Shown here in pieces: positions 6,032-9,994 of a stretch of DNA of 9,994 nucleotides. Both the position numbers and the translations under genes were made by a program. A model generated the notes under the pieces. That model was not told the DNA's origin and made no database searches. It saw nothing but the letters and a program-made list of their open reading frames with translations. Every line of letters begins with the position of its first letter. The stretch's first letter is position 1. This DNA is from Candidatus Krumholzibacteriia bacterium (lineage in GTDB: Bacteria; Krumholzibacteriota; Krumholzibacteriia; LZORAL124-64-63): positions 1 to 9,994 of the forward strand of contig JACZKN010000444.1 in NCBI GenBank assembly GCA_014859985.1, in the 5' to 3' direction.

Positions 6032-7351
6032 TCAATCAAAAAGATCAACCTCTGCCGGAACCGACGCGGGTCCCTCCCCGGAACCTGCCGGCAGGACCAC
6101 CACCGCACCGGCCGGCAGCATCACCAGCCCGGTCCCGGCAGTTCCGGACACCGCCACGGCCCGGCGGCTGCGGGCGGCATTGCGCAGCAGCGTCCGCCCG
6201 TCGGCCAGGGGCCGGGCCGAGACGCCGCGCCGGCCCAGTTGCGCCACTTCGGCATCGGTCAGGAAGACGGGTCCGTCCACCGCCACCTCCGCCAGCAGGC
6301 CGGCCAGTTGGTCCCGACCCAGGGCGGCCACGGCGGGGTCCGTGTGGACGAAGTTGACCCGGTGGGTCTCCACCACGGCCGGTTCACCGCGCGCCCAGGC
6401 CCGGCGGATCTGGGCGACGCAGGCGGCGGTCACCGCCGCCGGGTCGGCGGCCTGCACCGGCTCGAAGCGGCAGTTCCGCTCCAGGTAGGTCAGGCCGGGG
6501 CGGGTGAGCTTGCTCCAGCGCCGTTCGAGGACCTTGAGCAGCCGCCCGGGCGCGCCCGACGACCGGCGCGGATGCTGCTGCTCCCGCTTGCCCTGGATCA
6601 CCCGCAAGCCGTGGTCCACCCACAGGGTCTCGATGCGCCCGTCCCAGGTGTAATCCGGGGCGATCACCGCGGCAGGGGGACGCCCGAAGCAGCGGCGGAA
6701 ATCCGCGATGCCCCGGGCGAGTTCCGCCTCCAGCACCGGCAGGGGCCGCCAGGGGCCCAGCTCCCAGGCCCCTTCGCTGCCCTCGAAAAGGAGGATCCCC
6801 CGCTCGGCCGCCTGCCGGGAGAGCGGATCCGTCGCCACGCGCTCGCGCCGCAGGGCGGGGTCGTAGTGCCAGGCCCCGTGATACTCGGGATGCCAGACGC
6901 CGGCGGCCAGGGCGGCGTCCACCGCCGGCCAGAGCCCGTCCCGCCGGTATCGGTCCGGCAGGTCCGGCAGGCGGGATTCCCGCCAGCGGCCGTCCACCAG
7001 GTCCAGGGCACCCATGATGTAGTTCGGCTGCAGCACCGCCGGCAGCCCGTCCCGCCCCCGCACCCCGGCCAGCACCGCGGCCAGGTCCGCCACCTGGGCG
7101 CTGTCCTCCAGGGTCGAGCCCCAGTAGACGTCGGGGAACCGGCCCGGCGCCAGGGCCTGCCGCTCCAGTCCCTCCCAGGCCCCCCCATCCGGGACGAACC
7201 CCGCCAGGCCCCAGTCGTCGCTTTCGAGCACCACCGCGCGCTGGGCCGACCAGTCCACGGCGGCGCGGTCGCTGCCCAGGCCGAAGGCCACGGCCAGCAG
7301 CCCGGCCAGGGCCGCCACCACGCACGCCAGGGCCACCCTCGGGCGGATCAT
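6032..7351 (-). CDS. Putative exported or membrane-anchored NodB-like polysaccharide deacetylase
   Basis: A 439-residue protein (numbered from the ATG at 7351) with a basic N-terminus and one hydrophobic segment (about 6-26), so a signal peptide or membrane anchor. The rest resembles the NodB/polysaccharide deacetylase fold with unusual motif forms: VVLESDDWG (43-48 for ESDDWG) in place of TFDDG, HPEYH (154-158) as the H-x3-H metal pair, APDYTWDGR (231-239) in place of RPPYG, and ETHRVNFVH (328-336) near the last motif. Such enzymes remove acetyl groups from amino sugars of glycans outside the cytoplasmic membrane. The ATG at 7351 has GGGG close upstream and lies 10 bases after the methyltransferase stop. 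A GTG at 7375 would add eight residues and overlap that gene by 14 bases, with no proper Shine-Dalgarno. It is last in the polysaccharide run. That the protein is real is near certain; the enzymatic call is a motif-based inference and could instead be a glycosidase-like or non-catalytic relative. Confidence 0.6.
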   Translation of the reverse strand: MIRPRVALACVVAALAGLLAVAFGLGSDRAAVDWSAQRAVVLESDDWGLAGFVPDGGAWEGLERQALAPGRFPDVYWGSTLEDSAQVADLAAVLAGVRGRDGLPAVLQPNYIMGALDLVDGRWRESRLPDLPDRYRRDGLWPAVDAALAAGVWHPEYHGAWHYDPALRRERVATDPLSRQAAERGILLFEGSEGAWELGPWRPLPVLEAELARGIADFRRCFGRPPAAVIAPDYTWDGRIETLWVDHGLRVIQGKREQQHPRRSSGAPGRLLKVLERRWSKLTRPGLTYLERNCRFEPVQAADPAAVTAACVAQIRRAWARGEPAVVETHRVNFVHTDPAVAALGRDQLAGLLAEVAVDGPVFLTDAEVAQLGRRGVSARPLADGRTLLRNAARSRRAVAVSGTAGTGLVMLPAGAVVVLPAGSGEGPASVPAEVDLFD

Positions 7352-7361
7352 GATCCCCGCT

Positions 7362-8045
7362 TCATCTTGCCGCACTCCCGGTCAGGGTTTCGTCCTGCCG
7401 CGCCCGCATCCACCAGGCAGGCCCGCAGACGATACCCTCGCGCTCGATCCCCGCGATCAGGTCGTCCACCTCGCCTCCCACCCGCGGCCGCCCGCTCCGC
7501 AACATCGCCAGCACCGCTGCGGGGTCCACCGGCCAGGTGTTCGTCCATTGGCCGCTGTCGGCCCGCAACCCGAGTTCCCGCGCCGCCTCCAGGCAGGGCG
7601 CGACCTCCAGCAGCGGTCCCCGCGTCGCCGGATCCAGGCGATGCAGCAGCCCGTGGAGCCGGCCGTAGTTCCCCGCCGGTCCCCGGGCCGGTCGCGGCGC
7701 ATCCTCGAACAGGTACAGCGCCGCCCCCGGACGCAGCAGCCCGGTCCACGGGGCCAGGACGTCGCGGATCCGCCTCCTTGCCGCCAGATGGCGCAGGAGG
7801 TTCGCCGCCACCACCAGGTCGCAGGCGCCGGTCCGCACCGGCGGCGCCAGGGCGTCGCCCAGCAGGGCCGCTTCACCCTGCGGCAGGGGCCGGACCCGGT
7901 CCAGCGCCACCACCTGCAGGCCCAGCCGGCGCAGGATCCCCGTCAAACCGCCTCCGCCGCAACCGAGCTCCAGCACCGTGTGGGGCCGCGACGCCAAGGC
8001 CCCCGCCTCGTCGAGGAAGGGGCCGGGCAGGGGCGCAAACGGCAT
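7362..8045 (-). CDS. Class I SAM-dependent methyltransferase
   Basis: A 227-residue cytoplasmic protein with the Rossmann-type methyltransferase pattern: motif I VLELGCGGGG (24-33) for S-adenosylmethionine binding, an acidic residue at the end of strand 2 (VVALD, Asp49), GDA (63-65), DLVVAANLLRHL (76-87) for strand 4 and LLRPGAALYLFED (103-115) after it. This resembles the Methyltransf_11/25 type. In a polysaccharide gene run it may methylate a sugar or a glycan end, but the substrate cannot be read from sequence. The ATG at 8045 lies 9 bases after the TGA of the WecA-like gene, in the same reading frame, and has no recognisable Shine-Dalgarno, so translation probably depends on ribosomes finishing the upstream gene. 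The stop is followed within 10 bases by the next gene. The family call is good; a role outside glycan synthesis is possible. Confidence 0.8.
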   Translation of the reverse strand: MPFAPLPGPFLDEAGALASRPHTVLELGCGGGGLTGILRRLGLQVVALDRVRPLPQGEAALLGDALAPPVRTGACDLVVAANLLRHLAARRRIRDVLAPWTGLLRPGAALYLFEDAPRPARGPAGNYGRLHGLLHRLDPATRGPLLEVAPCLEAARELGLRADSGQWTNTWPVDPAAVLAMLRSGRPRVGGEVDDLIAGIEREGIVCGPAWWMRARQDETLTGSAAR

Positions 8046-8054
8046 GGCGTCGGC

Positions 8055-9299
8055 TCAGACCGCGTCGTCCGGGTCCTCGACCGCCGCGGCGGTGACCACC
8101 GCTTCGCGGCCGGTCGTGGCCTCGCGGATGAGGCGGCTGTTCTGGACCCGGGCCCGTTCGGCCTGCAGGTCGATGATGTCGGCCACATGATCGCCGATGC
8201 CCGAGACCTTGTCCAGGCGGTCGTCGAAGCCCAGGGCGTAGAAGATCTCGCTGAACAGGTCCAGGCCGTGCCGGCGGTTCTTCAGGTGCTGCAGGGCGCC
8301 CAGCTGCGCCGCGATCATCCACGCCCCCATGGCGGGCAGTCCCAGCCAGGGCGCGGACAGGAAATCGCTCAGGCTGAAGAGGATCATCCCCGCGGTCACC
8401 AGCAGCAGGCACAGCACCGCACCCCCGGGCGAGAAGCCCAGGCGCAGCAGGCGGTGGTGCAGGTGGTGGTCGTCGGCCATGAAGATGGAGGTGCGGCGGC
8501 GCGAGCGGCGCACGATGGTGGTACCCGTGTCCCAGATGGGCACGATCATGGGCGCCAGCAGCACCGGCAGGCTGACTCCCTGCTCCCGGCCCAGGTTCAG
8601 CATCAGGCTGCCCAGCACCAGGCCCATCCACATGCTGCCCGAGTCGCCCAGGAAGATCTTACGGCTGCTGACGTTCCAGTAGAAGAAGGCCACCGTCCCG
8701 CCGCAGAGGGTCGCCGCGAACAGGGTCGAGTGCATGTCCCCCACCGCCACCGACAGGGCGATCAGGGCCAGCGAGGCGAGCACGCTGATGCCGCTGGCCA
8801 GGCCGTCCAGGCCGTCGATGAGGTTCATGGAGTTGATGAACCCGAGATACCAGAAGAGGGTGAACGGCCAGGCCCAGCCGCCCAGGCCGATCTCCCCCAC
8901 CAGCGGCAGCACGATGGTGTCGAGCCGCATGCCGAAAAGCATCAGCGCGACGATGACCACCAACTGGCCGTAGAGCTTCTTCTCGGCGTGGATGCCGAAG
9001 CGGTCGTCGCCGACGCCCAGGGCCATGATGGCCAGGCCGGCGCCGCTGAGCACCCCGAGCCAGTCCCAGGGCAGGGGCGTCTTGAGGATGATGTGTTCGA
9101 GAAAGAACAGGGAGCAGAAGAACGAGATGAAGATGGCCATCCCGCCCGTGCGCGGCACGGGCTCCCGATGGGGCCGGCGGTACCCCGGGTGGTCGACGAT
9201 GTCCGTCAGGAAACCGAGGTTGCGGAAGTGGGGTTGGACCAGCCACGACATCAGGAATGCCGCAACGAAGCCCAGCGCCCCGACGATGCCCAGGTCCAC
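8055..9299 (-). CDS. WecA/TagO-like polyprenyl-phosphate sugar-1-phosphate transferase (MraY/GT4 transmembrane family)
   Basis: An integral membrane enzyme (414 residues) predicted to transfer a sugar-1-phosphate, often GlcNAc-1-P from UDP-GlcNAc, to undecaprenyl phosphate, the first step of O-antigen, teichoic acid or exopolysaccharide assembly. Family motifs: VPRTGGMAIF (48-57), GVGDD with the Asp pair at 98-99, NSMNLIDGLDGLASG (156-170), FLGDSGS (216-222) and HHLHH (278-282), the last typical of the WecA/TagO branch rather than MraY. About ten or eleven hydrophobic segments are spread over residues 1-335. Residues about 340-414 form a charged soluble tail not usual in WecA (E. coli WecA is 367 residues). 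The GTG at 9299 is chosen because AGGGAGG stands 4 bases before it; a TTG at 9380 in the same frame would add 27 residues lacking a membrane or family pattern. The 81-base gap before it separates it from the glycosyltransferase. The exact sugar is unknown. Confidence 0.9.
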   Translation of the reverse strand: MDLGIVGALGFVAAFLMSWLVQPHFRNLGFLTDIVDHPGYRRPHREPVPRTGGMAIFISFFCSLFFLEHIILKTPLPWDWLGVLSGAGLAIMALGVGDDRFGIHAEKKLYGQLVVIVALMLFGMRLDTIVLPLVGEIGLGGWAWPFTLFWYLGFINSMNLIDGLDGLASGISVLASLALIALSVAVGDMHSTLFAATLCGGTVAFFYWNVSSRKIFLGDSGSMWMGLVLGSLMLNLGREQGVSLPVLLAPMIVPIWDTGTTIVRRSRRRTSIFMADDHHLHHRLLRLGFSPGGAVLCLLLVTAGMILFSLSDFLSAPWLGLPAMGAWMIAAQLGALQHLKNRRHGLDLFSEIFYALGFDDRLDKVSGIGDHVADIIDLQAERARVQNSRLIREATTGREAVVTAAAVEDPDDAV

Positions 9300-9303
9300 G
9301 GTT

Positions 9304-9310
9304 CCTCCCT
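9304..9310 (-). promoter_or_regulatory. Shine-Dalgarno sequence deciding the GTG start of the WecA-like gene
   Basis: AGGGAGG on the minus strand with a 4-base spacer (AACC) before GTG at 9299-9297. It supports the GTG start and argues against the longer in-frame reading from TTG at 9380. Confidence 0.65.
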
Positions 9311-9380
9311 GAATCAATGTGCCCGGATGGCAGAAGTCCTCAAACAACGGCAATTTATCGCAATACGCCAGGCCGGGCAA

Positions 9381-9994
9381 TCATTTATTTGCCGCGGCGG
9401 CCAGCGCCCGGTCGTAGGCCGCACAGGTGGCCGTTGCCGTGCGCTCCCAGGTCCATTGGCCGCTGCGCGCGCGGCCCAGGGCCGCCAGCCGGGCCCGCAG
9501 CGGTTCGTCCCAGGCCAGCTGCGCCAGGGCCCCGGCCAGGCGGCCGGTGTCGCGCGGATCCGCCAGGAGGGCCGCCTCGCCGGCAACTTCGGCCATGGCG
9601 CCCCGGTCGGAGGTCAGCACGGGCAGCCCGGCGGCCATGGCCTCCAGGATGGGAAAACCGAAGCCCTCGTGCAGGGACGGGAACAGCAAGGCGCGTGCCG
9701 TGCGGTACAGCCGCCACAATTCCGCAGGTTCGCACCAGCCGCGCACCTCCAGGTGCCCCTGCGCCTGGAGGCGCACCATGGCGGCGCGCAGGGACCCGTC
9801 GCACCAGCCCCGCCCCCCCACGAAGAGCAGCGAGGGACAGGCGGAGGCCGGCCGCCCCGCCTCGGCGAGGAACCGGGTGTAGGCCCGCAGGATCCCCTCG
9901 AGGTTCTTGCGCGGTTCCAGGGTGCCCACGAACAGGAAGCGGGGCCGGCCCGCCCGACCGGGGGCCGGTCCGGGCCCCTCCCGCGCTGCGGCGG
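9381..9994 (-). CDS. GT4-type glycosyltransferase, C-terminal part (partial, N-terminus outside window)
   Basis: The last 203 residues of a GT-B fold glycosyltransferase (Glycos_transf_1 domain). The visible part opens with RPRFLFVGTLEPRKNLEGIL, where the G-x-x-x-x-R-K-N segment contacts donor phosphate in this family, and carries the E-x7-E motif EGFGFPILE (coded at 9642-9668) followed by AMAAGLPVLTSDRGAMAEVAG, the donor-binding end of the second Rossmann domain. This type transfers a sugar, often mannose or another hexose, from a nucleotide sugar to a growing lipid-linked glycan on the cytoplasmic side. The frame is open to the window edge, so the internal GTG at 9929 is not the start. It lies 81 bases upstream of the WecA-like gene and fits the same polysaccharide cluster. 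Donor and acceptor unknown. Confidence 0.9.
   Translation of the reverse strand, partial: AAAREGPGPAPGRAGRPRFLFVGTLEPRKNLEGILRAYTRFLAEAGRPASACPSLLFVGGRGWCDGSLRAAMVRLQAQGHLEVRGWCEPAELWRLYRTARALLFPSLHEGFGFPILEAMAAGLPVLTSDRGAMAEVAGEAALLADPRDTGRLAGALAQLAWDEPLRARLAALGRARSGQWTWERTATATCAAYDRALAAAANK

Noticed and set aside
6239..8095. Plus-strand open frame of 618 codons spanning the deacetylase-like and methyltransferase genes
   Set aside because: It crosses two recognisable minus-strand genes and turns into Pro/Arg/Ala-rich sequence without motifs; a composition artefact.
9358..9380. Weak promoter-like words (TTGCCC, 17 bases, TAAATT) before the WecA-like gene on the minus strand
   Set aside because: Only four of six matches in each box; the 81-base gap is moderately AT-rich but gives no convincing promoter.
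9300..9380. N-terminal extension of the WecA-like protein from TTG at 9380
   Set aside because: The added 27 residues are polar and do not match the family, whereas GTG at 9299 has a clear Shine-Dalgarno and begins directly with the first membrane segment.

Overview
The window is very GC-rich, and every gene I can support lies on the minus strand, so transcription runs from right to left. The best guess is an uncultured or little-studied high-GC member of the FCB group, such as Candidatus Eisenbacteria or Krumholzibacteriota. The reason is the large secreted protein in the middle: a gingipain-type protease with a VCBS/FG-GAP propeller and a C-terminal FlgD-like sorting domain opening with FPNPFNPST, a combination common in those lineages. 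The taxon is inference from domain style and base composition, not from a marker gene.

Right part (about 6032-9994): a tight run of four genes for surface polysaccharide. In order of transcription they are: the C-terminal half of a GT4-type glycosyltransferase (cut by the window end), a WecA/TagO-type polyprenyl-phosphate sugar-1-phosphate transferase that would start glycan assembly on the lipid carrier, a small SAM-dependent methyltransferase, and a membrane-anchored or exported protein resembling NodB-type polysaccharide deacetylases. After a gap of about 80 bases, the last three genes follow at 9 to 10 base spacing, so the run looks like one operon whose promoter lies outside the window. 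A short hairpin followed by six T residues just after the last stop may be a weak terminator.

Middle (899-5990): a strong sigma70-like promoter (TTGACC, 17 bases, TATAGT, with an extended -10 TG) sits about 250 bases before a 1605-residue secreted C25 cysteine peptidase. The transcript would carry a leader of roughly 240 bases with several GC-rich hairpins, one of them just before the ribosome binding site. The protein has a signal peptide, a propeptide-like region, the C25 catalytic domain (His495/Cys530), Ig-like and CARDB-like domains, a fibronectin type III domain, an eight-repeat beta-propeller and a C-terminal sorting domain.

Left part (1-898): a 12-bp GC stem followed by TTTT ends the protease transcript. 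A candidate promoter overlaps this terminator so that its start would fall inside the stem. It leads to the N-terminal third to half of a lipoprotein substrate-binding protein of the peptide/nickel ABC family (SBP_bac_5), best started at a TTG with a well-placed Shine-Dalgarno sequence. A secreted protease next to a peptide-binding lipoprotein suggests breakdown of external protein and uptake of the peptides. That pairing is inference.
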